DNA of 64,000 nucleotides from Phycisphaerales bacterium. GTDB lineage: Bacteria > Planctomycetota > Phycisphaerae > Phycisphaerales > UBA1924. A model generated the notes under the pieces. The model worked only from the letters and a program-made list of their open reading frames with translations. It made no database searches and had not been told where the DNA came from. Of the stretch, positions 8,514 through 18,338 are shown one piece after another. The translations under genes and the position numbers were made by a program. The DNA lies in contig CP064987.1 of the NCBI GenBank assembly GCA_016699835.1, forward strand, positions 310,001 through 374,000, in the 5' to 3' direction. Every line of letters begins with the position of its first letter. The first letter of the stretch is position 1.

Positions 8514-9440
8514 TCATCGGGCTTCGGGCATGAACTCGAATCGCCTTGGGGTGCCGCCTTTGGTAAATCCGATCGTGGCCGTCAGTGCGCCCTCGGGTGA
8601 GAGTTCGTAGGTGATGCGTTTGGGATAGTCGTGGCGAGGGTTGTCGAAGACGGCGTGCGTGGCTGTTAGTTCGGTGAGGACGAACTCGGTGGGCGTCCCG
8701 CCGTTGGGCTGGGCGATGTAGACGAGACCGTCGTCACGTTCGATGACGCGGAGATACTCGAAGGCGGACAGTTTTCCGCGCGACACGGTGCGTGATGTGG
8801 CGAGCATGGATCCACCCAACGGCGGGCTCCATCGCTCTTCAAAGGAGATCTGCCCCTGGGAGCCTCTCGTTCCGGTCCACGCGCCGGCGAGCCAGGCGAG
8901 ATCGGCGATCGTGGCCTTTGCGGGCGTGGGCATCGGGATGTCTTCGGCGTGCCGATAGAGGCCCTGGGACTGCGGCCTGGAGGCGCTCACGAGGAGGCCG
9001 TCGGGCGACATGCGGAACTCCCTTCGGATGAGGCCCTGCGGCTCGTCGCCTGGCTTCCGGATGTAATCGATCTCGTAGGAGAGAGTGGCGTCTTTCCATT
9101 GAGCCCGGTATCGTGCGACCTCGGAGTTTTCCTTGGTCTGAACTTCGGTGATCGACCCATCGAGCGCCACTCGTACATTGCCGCGGCCGCCGCCGTGGCC
9201 CCACACCAGGATGACGGCATCATCCTCGATTCGAAACGTGAACTTTGAACTCATGGGAGGTCCGAGTTGTTCGAGTGTTCGGCCTTCGGTGCGGTCCTCG
9301 ACATAGATCCACTCGCCGTCCAGCGCGCGCAGGCCATCGTCGGCGTGTGTGGAGCGTGAGGCATGGCTCGGCGTTGGCATGAGTGCCAACAAAATGGCGA
9401 GCGATACGAAGACAGGGACGAGCCATGTGTACCATCGCAT
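8514..9440 (-). CDS. Exported DUF6265-like protein
   Basis: 308 residues from ATG 9440, chosen because GGAGAG lies six bases upstream; a longer frame to 9518 lacks such a site. Residues 1-27 (MRWYTWLVPVFVSLAILLALMPTPSHA) form a signal peptide. The mature protein has two halves. The first is a beta-rich lipocalin-like segment (LDGEWIYVEDRTEGRTLEQLG ...). The second, from about residue 175, matches the DUF6265 pattern (LAWLAGAWTG ... FEERWSPPLGGSMLATSRTV ... FDNPRHDYPKRITYEL). DUF6265 has no assigned biochemical function. The protein is likely periplasmic. Confidence 0.75.
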   Translation of the reverse strand: MRWYTWLVPVFVSLAILLALMPTPSHASRSTHADDGLRALDGEWIYVEDRTEGRTLEQLGPPMSSKFTFRIEDDAVILVWGHGGGRGNVRVALDGSITEVQTKENSEVARYRAQWKDATLSYEIDYIRKPGDEPQGLIRREFRMSPDGLLVSASRPQSQGLYRHAEDIPMPTPAKATIADLAWLAGAWTGTRGSQGQISFEERWSPPLGGSMLATSRTVSRGKLSAFEYLRVIERDDGLVYIAQPNGGTPTEFVLTELTATHAVFDNPRHDYPKRITYELSPEGALTATIGFTKGGTPRRFEFMPEAR

Positions 9441-9897
9441 TGGGGACTCTCCTTTGAACGGTCGAGACGATCGCACGCGGGCATAGTTTCCGAGGACTAC
9501 CGCAATCGACATCGGCATCGTAGAGGACCATGCAAAGAGTTCGGTGTAACAAGGAAATCATGCGCGTGCGAGTGAGATACGGACCGGGGACTTTGGCCGG
9601 CTCTGCCCCTGCCTCCGATTCCGACCAGGCGTCAGCAGTGTGGCTGCGATCATGATCTCCCCCGGTGAGGCCCGCCCCACGCCCCCACCACACCCGACTC
9701 GATCATCGCGGAGACTGGACGGCCGCAGCGATGAATGCGGAAGGGGGGACCGAGGAGTGTCTTGTGAGTCGTGCCACGACTGACGGGCTGAGGTATAGCG
9801 TGGCCGGTCGGGAAGGCGTGGTTTGTGGTGGGACTACTACCATCGCCCGATCGTCACCCGTTCCGAGGACTCGCACACTCCATCTTCCCGAGGACCC
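9441..9897. promoter_or_regulatory. Divergent intergenic region upstream of the PTS genes
   Basis: These 457 bases lie between the leftward DUF6265-like gene and the rightward PTS IIC gene and must hold both promoters. I find no convincing coding frame, RNA gene or palindromic operator. A fructose-type repressor site cannot be picked out by eye. Confidence 0.35.
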
Positions 9898-10992
9898 ATG
9901 GAAGCCTTCAAGCAACTCCGCCAACATCTGCTCACGGGCGTGTCGTACTCGATCCCGTTCATCGCGTGTGGCGGGATCCTGATCGCCTTGTCGCTGGCGT
10001 TCGCGCCGATGGGGGAGCATGGGCCAGACATGGGCGCGATTCAGCCCGAGTCGTGGCAACACGTGCTGCGACTCACGCTGAAGGTGGGCGAGACGTCGTT
10101 CGCGTTGATGCTCCCGATCCTGGCGGGGTACATCGCGTACTCGATCGCTGGGCGACCCGGGCTGGTCGCGGGGATGATCGGCGGGCTTCTGTGTGCCGAT
10201 CTGCGTCTACCGTGGTCGATCGTTGAGGATGAGAAGGCGCTGAGCGCGGGATTCCTCGGGGCGCTCGTGGCGGGACTTGCCGCGGGATATCTCGTCCAAG
10301 CGATCAAGAAGATCCCGGCGCCAAAGTTGGTAAAGCCGCTCATGCCGATCCTGGTGATCCCGGTGGTGTCCTCGGTGGCGATCGCGGCGTTGATGATGCT
10401 GGTGGTCGGGCCACCGATCGCGCACGCCTATGCCTGGATGGGCGAGGCGCTGCGAAACATGCAAACGGGAAACGCCGTGGCACTGGCGATGCTCCTCGGC
10501 GCGATGATCGCGTTTGACATGGGCGGACCGGTGAACAAGGCGGCGTTCTTCTTCGCGTCGGGCCTGATCACGCAGGGGAACTACACGATGATGGGGGCGG
10601 TGGCGGCGGCGATCTGCACCCCGCCTTTGGGCATGGGGCTCGCGACGGTGCTCGGGCGGAAGATGTGGAGCGAGGAGCAGCGAGAATCCGGCTATGCCGC
10701 GCTTGGGATGGGAATGATTGGGATCACCGAGGGCGCGATCCCCTTCGCGGCGGCGGATCCATTCCGCGTGATACCCTGCATCATGCTCGGCTCGATGGTC
10801 GCGAGCACGATCGCGATGCTCGCGGGCGTGGGCGATCACGCGCCGCATGGCGGGCCGATTGTGATCTTCGTGGTCGACAACAAACTGATGTACGTCGTCG
10901 CGATCGCCGCGGGCATGCTGGTCACGGGGCTCGCGATCAACACGGTCAAGCGGATCTGGCCCTCGGCCCTCGATCCCAAGGAATCGGCGTAA
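9898..10992 (+). CDS. PTS permease IIC component, fructose family
   Basis: 364 residues from ATG 9898. This is the integral membrane channel subunit of a phosphoenolpyruvate:sugar phosphotransferase system. It carries family motifs such as GVSYSIPFIACGGILIALS near the N-terminus, FDMGGPVNKAAFFF in the middle and GMIGITEGAIPFAAADPFRVI in the C-terminal half, the last being part of the sugar-binding region of the fructose/mannitol superfamily. Nine or ten hydrophobic segments are visible. There is no fused IIA or IIB domain; IIB is the next gene and IIA is at the end of the following protein. The substrate is not fixed by the sequence: fructose is the default, but the alpha-mannosidase downstream suggests a mannosylated substrate (see findings). 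Confidence 0.9.
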   Translation: MEAFKQLRQHLLTGVSYSIPFIACGGILIALSLAFAPMGEHGPDMGAIQPESWQHVLRLTLKVGETSFALMLPILAGYIAYSIAGRPGLVAGMIGGLLCADLRLPWSIVEDEKALSAGFLGALVAGLAAGYLVQAIKKIPAPKLVKPLMPILVIPVVSSVAIAALMMLVVGPPIAHAYAWMGEALRNMQTGNAVALAMLLGAMIAFDMGGPVNKAAFFFASGLITQGNYTMMGAVAAAICTPPLGMGLATVLGRKMWSEEQRESGYAALGMGMIGITEGAIPFAAADPFRVIPCIMLGSMVASTIAMLAGVGDHAPHGGPIVIFVVDNKLMYVVAIAAGMLVTGLAINTVKRIWPSALDPKESA

Positions 10993-11031
10993 CCGTGTGT
11001 GGATCGAGACCACGATGAGGAGAGCACACCG

Positions 11032-11337
11032 ATGAGGATCGTTGCCGTCACCGCGTGCCCCACGGGGATCGCGCACACCTACATGGCCGCCGAGCAACTC
11101 GAGAAGGCCGCGAAGGCCGCGGGGCACACGATCCGCGTGGAGACGCAAGGGTCGATGGGAATCGAGAACGAGTTGTCGTCGCGCGACATCACCGAGGCGG
11201 AAGTGGCGATCTTCGCGGTGGACATCGAGGTCGAGAACAAGGATCGATTCGAGGGAAAACGCATCGTCAAGGTGGGCGTGGCCGAGGCGATCAAGAACCC
11301 CGCGGCGGTGCTCGCCCGGGCCGTGAGCGGCACGTGA
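11032..11337 (+). CDS. PTS fructose-family IIB component
   Basis: 101 residues. It starts MRIVAVTACPTGIAHTYMAA, the IIB-fructose signature, with the phosphorylated cysteine at residue 9 (CPTGIAHT). It accepts phosphate from IIA and passes it to the sugar during transport through IIC. It is a free-standing single domain of normal length. It lies 39 bases behind the IIC gene, and its stop codon overlaps the GTG start of the next gene, so the three are surely one operon with coupled translation. Confidence 0.92.
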   Translation: MRIVAVTACPTGIAHTYMAAEQLEKAAKAAGHTIRVETQGSMGIENELSSRDITEAEVAIFAVDIEVENKDRFEGKRIVKVGVAEAIKNPAAVLARAVSGT

Positions 11338-13874
11338 GCGGAGCCACCCCACGCGCCCAGTTCCGATTCGTGTGCCCGCTTCCGAATGGCATGCACGCGA
11401 GGCCGGCGAGTCTGCTCGCGGATGCGGCGAGGGGATTTCAATCGGTCGTTCGGCTCACGATCGATGATTCGGCGGGCGTCGATGTCACGAGCGTGCTGTC
11501 GGTGGTGGCGTTGGACGTTCGTCATGCTCAGGAGTGCACGCTGATAGCGGAGGGCGACGACGCGAGCGTGGCGATCCATGCGCTGGCTCGGTTCGTCACG
11601 GAGACTCTGCCGAGTGTTGACACGCCGACGATCCATGGTCGCGGGCCTGAGAGCGAGCGGGCCGTCTGGCTTTCACCTGTGTTGATGTCGCCGGAGTCGA
11701 AGACCTTCGTGGGTGTGCCAGCGGTTGGTGGGATCGGCTTTGGCGAGGCGGTTCATGTCGCGGGATTCACGCTGAGTGCAGAGGCGTTGCGGGCCGTTCC
11801 GTGCAGCGTGGCGGACGAGTTGGGAGCCTTGCATGCCGCAGTAGAGGCGACACGCGAATCGCTGACGACGCGGGCGCGTGGAGCGCGGGGAGTCGAGGCC
11901 GAGTTGCTGAGGGCGCATATGGCGATTGCCACGGACACAGCGCTCTCGGCCGCGATGGAAACGCATGTCCGAGGCGGCGCGACGGCGATCCGCGCGGTCT
12001 TCGAGGCGTGCGAAGGATTCGCGCAGCGGCTGCGATCGGCCGAGAGCGAGTACATCCGAGAACGGGCGAGCGACGTGGGAGAGGTCGGGATGCTTCTCAT
12101 GTCACGGCTCCCTGGAGGAAGCGGGCGCGACGATGGCCCTGGCGTTCGACTCGGCTCGCCGAGCGTGATCCTGGGCGAGACGCTGACCTCGCACCAGTTG
12201 ATGTCGCTGGACCGCGAGCATCTGCATGGCCTGGTGCTCGGCGGTGTCGGGCGGACATCGCACGTCGTGATCCTCGCTCGATCCTTTGGCATCCCCACGG
12301 TTGTTGGGATGCGCGAGCCGCGATCGATCGCGAGGGCCGGCGAAGAGGTGATCGTCGATGGTGAGGAGGGGCGGGTGTTCGTGTCGCCGGCGGCGGGCGT
12401 GCGAGGCTATTTCGAGCGCGAGAGGAACGCGATCATTCACGGCGCAGAACGGACTCGCGATACGGCACGGGGTCGTGTGTGCACGATCGATGGGCAGTCG
12501 ATCGAGGTCGGTGTCAATGCCGCTTCAGAGGCGGAGGTTCATGAGGGCGTGCGGAACGGTGCGGACGGCGTCGGGCTTGTACGAACCGAGTTTCTCTTTC
12601 TGGATCGGAACGCGCCTCCCAACGAGAATGAGCAGTTCGAGACATACTCGTCGATCGTGCGTGCGGCGGAGGGGCGACCGGTCCTCTTTCGCACGATCGA
12701 TATCGGCGGCGACAAGCCCGTGGCGTACATGCGTCTGCCGCGGGAGGAGAACCCGTTCCTCGGTGTCCGCGGCTTGCGGTTGTACGCGACCCACGAGGAA
12801 CTGCTGCGGACGCAACTGCGGGCGATGCTCCGGGCGGCGACACTCGGATCCGTCAAGATCATGGCCCCAATGGTCTCGACGCCCACGGAAGCGAGTTGGT
12901 TTCGCGATCGGGTTGACGACGCTCAGCGGTCGCTCGAGCGCGATGGGGTGCACGTCGGCGAGGTATCGATCGGCATGATGATCGAGGTGCCCTCGGCCAC
13001 CACGGTGATGGACCAGTTCTGCCGCGTGATGGATTTTTTCAGCATCGGCACGAACGACCTGTGCCAGTACTGGTCGGCGGCGGATCGGGGGAACGCGGGC
13101 GTGGCCTCGCTTGGCGATGCACGGCAGCCGTCGTTCGTGCGGCTGCTCCGTGGGATCGTGCGGGAGGCGCGCCGACATGGGCGATGGATCGGCGTGTGCG
13201 GCGAGATGGCCGGGGATGCGGCGATTCTGCCGCTCATGGTGGGGCTTGGGGTGGATGAAATCAGCGTCGCTCCCACGAGCGTCGGCGTGCTCAAATCGAT
13301 GGTGCTGCAGGCCTCGGGCGAGAACTGTCAGAGTGTGCTCGAGGAGGCGTGTGGGTGTGAGAAGGTGTCGGAGGTCGCCGAGTTGTTGGCGCGGCCGGGC
13401 TGGCGCGGAGGTTCGAGCATGCCGATTGTTGATCCTTCGCTTGTGGCGATGAGATCCGAAGCGACGACCAAGGCCGAGGCGATCCACGAGGCGGCGTGTG
13501 TGCTTCGGGCCACGGGACGCCTCTCAAGCACACGCCCGGTCGAGCAAGCGGCGTGGGCGCGAGAAGAAACGTATTCGACCGGACTGGGGCATGGCTTCGC
13601 GATCCCACATTGCAAGTCCGAAGCGGTGGTCCACCCGTCACTCGCGATCGTGCGGCTCGCCACACCGATCGAGTGGGGCTCGCTCGATGAGCAACCCGTC
13701 TCGATCGTGATGCTGCTCGTCGTGCCGAGCAGCGACTCCGCGGGGAGCCATATGAAGATCTTCGCCAGACTCGCCCGCAGGCTGATGCACGAGTCCTTCC
13801 GCGATCGTTTGCGAGCCGCTGAGAGTGCCGAGGGTCTGGTTGGTGTGCTTCGCGAGGAGTTGGAGTTGTCGTGA
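11334..13874 (+). CDS. Fused PTS phosphotransferase HPr-EI-IIA
   Basis: 846 residues from GTG 11334, whose bases overlap the TGA of the IIB gene. Domain order: HPr (about 8-92; phospho-His21 in NGMHARPAS), enzyme I (about 120-690; active His310 in GRTSHVVILAR, then GGDKPVAYMRLP, GMMIEVPSA, SIGTNDLCQYW and CGEMAGD), and fructose-type IIA (about 700-846; His759 in GHGFAIPHC). One polypeptide thus carries phosphate from PEP to IIB. Multiphosphoryl transfer proteins of the FruB/FPr kind usually have IIA first; here it is last. Together with IIC and IIB this is a complete transport system. Confidence 0.92.
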   Translation: MSGATPRAQFRFVCPLPNGMHARPASLLADAARGFQSVVRLTIDDSAGVDVTSVLSVVALDVRHAQECTLIAEGDDASVAIHALARFVTETLPSVDTPTIHGRGPESERAVWLSPVLMSPESKTFVGVPAVGGIGFGEAVHVAGFTLSAEALRAVPCSVADELGALHAAVEATRESLTTRARGARGVEAELLRAHMAIATDTALSAAMETHVRGGATAIRAVFEACEGFAQRLRSAESEYIRERASDVGEVGMLLMSRLPGGSGRDDGPGVRLGSPSVILGETLTSHQLMSLDREHLHGLVLGGVGRTSHVVILARSFGIPTVVGMREPRSIARAGEEVIVDGEEGRVFVSPAAGVRGYFERERNAIIHGAERTRDTARGRVCTIDGQSIEVGVNAASEAEVHEGVRNGADGVGLVRTEFLFLDRNAPPNENEQFETYSSIVRAAEGRPVLFRTIDIGGDKPVAYMRLPREENPFLGVRGLRLYATHEELLRTQLRAMLRAATLGSVKIMAPMVSTPTEASWFRDRVDDAQRSLERDGVHVGEVSIGMMIEVPSATTVMDQFCRVMDFFSIGTNDLCQYWSAADRGNAGVASLGDARQPSFVRLLRGIVREARRHGRWIGVCGEMAGDAAILPLMVGLGVDEISVAPTSVGVLKSMVLQASGENCQSVLEEACGCEKVSEVAELLARPGWRGGSSMPIVDPSLVAMRSEATTKAEAIHEAACVLRATGRLSSTRPVEQAAWAREETYSTGLGHGFAIPHCKSEAVVHPSLAIVRLATPIEWGSLDEQPVSIVMLLVVPSSDSAGSHMKIFARLARRLMHESFRDRLRAAESAEGLVGVLREELELS

Positions 13875-14012
13875 TCTGTCGGAGTCGGAACGGCCACCCG
13901 CTCCGTCTACGATCGAGTCGAGCGGGCGTGATGCGTCTCTGACGCGGCGTGCACGATGAAAACATCGACCTCGTCGAGACTCGACGAGAACACGGTTCTG
14001 GGAGTTTCATTC

Positions 14013-17000
14013 ATGACGAATCAAGACATGCGACGAGTGTTGGCTGCCCTTGCGATGACAACCCTCTGTGGTATCGCCCTCGCCGTCGAGCCGCCCCGTG
14101 AAGCGCCCCAGTCGACAGCACTCCCCAGCGACATCCCCAACCTCGGCACAACGCCCACGCTCTTTGTCGTTGGCTACGCCCACCTCGACACACAATGGCG
14201 ATGGACGTACGTCGACACCATCCGCGAGTTCCTCCCCTCCACCCTCCACGACAACTTCAAACTCTTCGAGAAGTACCCCGACTACGTCTTCAACTTCAGC
14301 GGCTCGCGTCGGTACCGCATGATGGAGGAGTACTACCCCGAGTCGTTCGCGAGACTCCACGATTTCGTGGCCGCGGGACGCTGGTTCCCCTGCGGCTCCT
14401 CCGTGGACGAGAACGACGCCAACGTGCCCTCGAGCGAGTCGCTCATCCGCCACGTGCTCTACGGCAACAACTACTTCCGCAATGAGTTCGGCGTCGCGAG
14501 CGAGGAGTACATGCTCCCCGACTGCTTCGGCTTTCCCGCGGCCCTCCCCAGCGTGCTCGCGCACTGCGGCATCAAGGGTTTTTCCACGCAGAAACTCACG
14601 TGGGGCGGCGTCGTTCCGATCCCCTTCAAGGTTGGGACGTGGACAGGGCCTGATGGCCGAGGCGTGATCGCCGCCCTCGATCCAGGCGCCTACGTCGGCG
14701 AGGTGAAGGAGAATCTCGCCAAGAGCAACGGCTGGCTCACGCGAATCAACACGAGCGCCAAGACATCCGGGTTCTTCGGCGATTACCACTACTTCGGCAC
14801 GGGCGATCAGGGCGGCGCGCCACGCGAGCCGTCGGTCCGCATGGTTGAGGAGAGCGTGACGACGCAGGGGCCGATCAGGGTCATCTCCGGGCCCGCCGAC
14901 TGGCTCTTCCGATCCGTGACCAGCGAGCAGCGTGCGAAACTCCCGACATACCAGGGCGAGTTGATGCTCACCGAGCACTCGGCCGGCTCGATCTCGTCGC
15001 AAGCGTACATGAAGCGGTGGAATCGCAAGAACGAGATCCTCGCGGACGCCGCCGAGCGAGCCTCGATCGCCGCGTGGTGGATGGGCGGACGCCCGTATCC
15101 GTCTTCGAAACTGGAGGACGCGTGGTACCTCGTGCTCGGGTCACAGATGCACGACATCCTGCCGGGGACGAGCACACCCAAGGCCTACGAGTTCTCGTGG
15201 AACGACGAGGTGCTCGCAGCGAACCAGTTCTCCTCAATCATCACCGATGCGTCCGATGCTGTTATCTCGGCAATGGACACGAAGGTGCAAGGACAGGCCG
15301 TCGTGGTCTTCAACCCGCTGTCGTTCGCACGCGAGGACGTGGTCGAGGCGAGCGTGCCGACCGTGCGCGGTGCGAAGAGCGTGCGCGTGATCGCTCCCGA
15401 TGGGCACACGGTTCCCGCCCAGATCCTCACGACCAACGACACGTCCACCCGTGTCGCGTTCGTCGCCCCGATGGAATCGGTGTCATTCGGCGTCTTCACC
15501 GTACAACTCGGCGACGATCCGGCCCCAGCAATATCCTCCCTCTCGGTCACCGACCACACGCTCGAGAACGAGCACCTGCGGGTCACAATCAACGCCGGCG
15601 GCGACATCGCTTCGGTCATCGACAAAGCCTTGGGACGCGAGGTGCTCTCCGCGCCGGCGACACTCTCCACGCACTATGAGAACCCCAAAGCCTGGCCGGC
15701 ATGGAACCAGGATTGGACGGATCGCCAGAAGCCCGCGGCGGCGATGGCCGGTGCACCCACGAGTATCCGGGTCGTCGAACGCGGGCCCGCGCGCGTGGCT
15801 ATCGAAGTCGTGCGCGAGATCGAAGGTTCGGCCGTCACCCAGGTCATCTCACTGGCCGCCGGTGACACCGGACGCCGCGTGGAGTGCGACGCGACTATCA
15901 ACTGGCGAGGCAAGGAGCGGAGCCTCCGGGCGGCGTTCCCGCTCGCCGCGAGCAACCCGATCGCCACGTTCGACATCCAGACCGGCGTCGTCGAGCGGCC
16001 CAACTCCCACGCCAAGCAGTACGAGTACTCCTTCCATCGCTGGCTCGATCTCACCGACACCGACGGCACGCACGGCGCCTCGATCCTCTGCGACAGCAAG
16101 TACGCCTCGGACAAGCCCGACGACCACACGCTCCGACTCACGCTCCTCTACACGCCCGGCACCCAAGGCGGTTATCCCGACCAGGGCACGCAGGACATCG
16201 GACAACATCGTGTAAAGTACGCTCTCTATCCGCATTCCCAGGACTGGCGTGCGGCACGGTCATACCAGCACGCCGATCGATTGAACACCCCACCGATCTC
16301 ATACGTGGCCACTCCGCACGTTGGCGCGCTCGGGCGATCGTTCTCGCTGGCTCGTTGCGACGATCCGTCCGTCACGATCAGCGCGATCAAGAAGGCCGAG
16401 GCCTCGGACGAGATCATCGTGCGCCTTCGAGAGCAAGACGGCAAACCCGCGAGTGACGTGCCCATCTCATTCACACGCCCCATCCTCTCCGCACGCGAGG
16501 TCGATGGCCAGGAGCGTGAGATCGGACCCGTGACGATCGTCAACGGCGTGCTCCATGCCAATCTGAGCAGTTTCGAACTTCGCGCCTACGCCATTCGGCT
16601 CGGCGAACAACCCGCGGCGATCGCGCCCGTGGTCTCCGCGCCGGTGCCATTGCCTTGCAACGTGGACGTCGTAAGCACCAACGCGAATCGCGCTGATGGA
16701 TCGATGGATACCACGCACGGCGCATACCCCGCCGAGCAGTTCCCATCTTCAATAACCGACGCCGGTGTGACCTACGCCTTCCGATCCACAACCGACGGCT
16801 CGATGAACGCGGTCGCGTGCCAGGGCCAGACCATCGAGTTGCCCGCGCGAGATGCGGATCGAGTCTACATCCTCGCTGCCGCGAACGAGGATGTCCGATC
16901 GATGATCCGTGTAGGCAATGTCGAGCACGCGTGGAACGTGCCCTCGTGGACGGGGTACATCGGTCAATGGGACAACCGCGTTTGGCCTGGAAATACCGAC

Positions 17001-18338
17001 GACCCGTCCTATCGCTGGAACGACGCCCCAATCGGTCTGGTGCCGGGTTACATCAAGACCGACGCGGACGTCGCGTGGTTCGCCTCGCATCGGCACACCG
17101 CGAACGGCGACGCGTTCTATCAGTACTCATACATCTTCCGCACCTCCTTCGAGTTGCCCGAGGGCGCATCCCACGTGACCCTGCCCGATGATCCAAGGAT
17201 CAAAGTCTTCGCCATGAGCCTCGCGAAGCATGGCAAGTCGAGCATCGCCCTTGCGCACCCGCTCTTCGACACGCTCGATGGCCATCAGCAGGATGCCCCC
17301 GTAATCGTGGGCGATCGCCACGCCACCGACACCACTTCCGTGACCATCGAGCCGGGCCTGTACTGGAGCCGAGGCTCGATCCGCTACACGACCGATGGCT
17401 CAGCACCGTCGGCCACATCGCCTGTCTTCGACTCCCCTCTGGAAATCGACGCGCCGATGACCATCACAGCGGCCGTCTTCGACGACGCCGGGCGTGCCGG
17501 ACCCATGGCCAAGGCGACGTTCGATGTCCACGATTCCACACCACCCAGCGTGACGCGAGTCATCTCGTCATACCAGTCCAAAGTGGTGACAATCCTCTTC
17601 TCAGAACGCGTGGGCACGGTGACGAAGGACCACTTCAGTATTGAGCCGCACATCGATGTGACAAGCGTCGAGTCTTCACCCGATCGTCTCGCAATACGTC
17701 TTGTTCTGGCCTCGCCGCCAACGGAGGGCACCCCATACACGCTCTCCATCCGCGACATCCCGGACGCGTCGGCAGGCGCGAACCGGCTCGTCTCGACGTC
17801 CGCGATCATTCAGGTCACCGGCCCAGTCTTCACGCTCGAACAGATCACTCCCAAGGACCAGGGACGAGTCCTGTCCAACATCCCAGGCCTGCCCGTCGGC
17901 GCCAAGGACCCATGGACGATCAACGCGTTCATAAAGATGGCCAAGCAGCCCGACAACCGAACGATCATCGCGGGATTCGGGCGCTGCGCCGACGATGTCG
18001 ATGGCGGCGCCCGGTACCTCGCCAAGTTCGCCGGAGGCGTCCACTTCTGGAGTCGCCTGCGCGATGTGTCCACGCGGTCGCCGTACACACTCAATGCCTG
18101 GCAGATGGTCACCGCGACATACGACGGCGAGACGCTCCGCGTTTATCGCGACGCAACCCTCGTCGGCGAGCGACGCCTGACGCTCTCGGACGACATGAAC
18201 ACCATCGAACTCCTCCCTAAAGACCCATGGGAGCAGACACGCGTCTTCGAAGGCGAGATCTCGAGATTCACAATTTGGAACTCGGCCCTCTCCGTGGAGT
18301 CGCTCCAATCGATCATGGCCACCAAGCCAGGGACATGA
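14013..18338 (+). CDS. Exported GH38 alpha-mannosidase with accessory C-terminal domains
   Basis: 1441 residues from ATG 14013 with GGGAG upstream. A start at 13956 would add 19 residues before the signal peptide, which is MRRVLAALAMTTLCGIALA. The catalytic domain shows the metal-site motif GYAHLDTQWRW (His57, Asp59) and LPDCFGF with the probable nucleophile Asp170, both typical of glycoside hydrolase family 38. The family beta domains follow. Residues about 1105-1170 (YWSRGSIRYTTDGSAPSATSPVF) resemble a chitobiase-type C-terminal domain, and about 1270-1441 looks like a LamG/concanavalin-type fold (FEGEISRFTIWNSALS). It removes alpha-mannose residues outside the cytoplasm. It follows the PTS genes on the same strand and overlaps the next gene by four bases. 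Confidence 0.9.
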   Translation: MTNQDMRRVLAALAMTTLCGIALAVEPPREAPQSTALPSDIPNLGTTPTLFVVGYAHLDTQWRWTYVDTIREFLPSTLHDNFKLFEKYPDYVFNFSGSRRYRMMEEYYPESFARLHDFVAAGRWFPCGSSVDENDANVPSSESLIRHVLYGNNYFRNEFGVASEEYMLPDCFGFPAALPSVLAHCGIKGFSTQKLTWGGVVPIPFKVGTWTGPDGRGVIAALDPGAYVGEVKENLAKSNGWLTRINTSAKTSGFFGDYHYFGTGDQGGAPREPSVRMVEESVTTQGPIRVISGPADWLFRSVTSEQRAKLPTYQGELMLTEHSAGSISSQAYMKRWNRKNEILADAAERASIAAWWMGGRPYPSSKLEDAWYLVLGSQMHDILPGTSTPKAYEFSWNDEVLAANQFSSIITDASDAVISAMDTKVQGQAVVVFNPLSFAREDVVEASVPTVRGAKSVRVIAPDGHTVPAQILTTNDTSTRVAFVAPMESVSFGVFTVQLGDDPAPAISSLSVTDHTLENEHLRVTINAGGDIASVIDKALGREVLSAPATLSTHYENPKAWPAWNQDWTDRQKPAAAMAGAPTSIRVVERGPARVAIEVVREIEGSAVTQVISLAAGDTGRRVECDATINWRGKERSLRAAFPLAASNPIATFDIQTGVVERPNSHAKQYEYSFHRWLDLTDTDGTHGASILCDSKYASDKPDDHTLRLTLLYTPGTQGGYPDQGTQDIGQHRVKYALYPHSQDWRAARSYQHADRLNTPPISYVATPHVGALGRSFSLARCDDPSVTISAIKKAEASDEIIVRLREQDGKPASDVPISFTRPILSAREVDGQEREIGPVTIVNGVLHANLSSFELRAYAIRLGEQPAAIAPVVSAPVPLPCNVDVVSTNANRADGSMDTTHGAYPAEQFPSSITDAGVTYAFRSTTDGSMNAVACQGQTIELPARDADRVYILAAANEDVRSMIRVGNVEHAWNVPSWTGYIGQWDNRVWPGNTDDPSYRWNDAPIGLVPGYIKTDADVAWFASHRHTANGDAFYQYSYIFRTSFELPEGASHVTLPDDPRIKVFAMSLAKHGKSSIALAHPLFDTLDGHQQDAPVIVGDRHATDTTSVTIEPGLYWSRGSIRYTTDGSAPSATSPVFDSPLEIDAPMTITAAVFDDAGRAGPMAKATFDVHDSTPPSVTRVISSYQSKVVTILFSERVGTVTKDHFSIEPHIDVTSVESSPDRLAIRLVLASPPTEGTPYTLSIRDIPDASAGANRLVSTSAIIQVTGPVFTLEQITPKDQGRVLSNIPGLPVGAKDPWTINAFIKMAKQPDNRTIIAGFGRCADDVDGGARYLAKFAGGVHFWSRLRDVSTRSPYTLNAWQMVTATYDGETLRVYRDATLVGERRLTLSDDMNTIELLPKDPWEQTRVFEGEISRFTIWNSALSVESLQSIMATKPGT

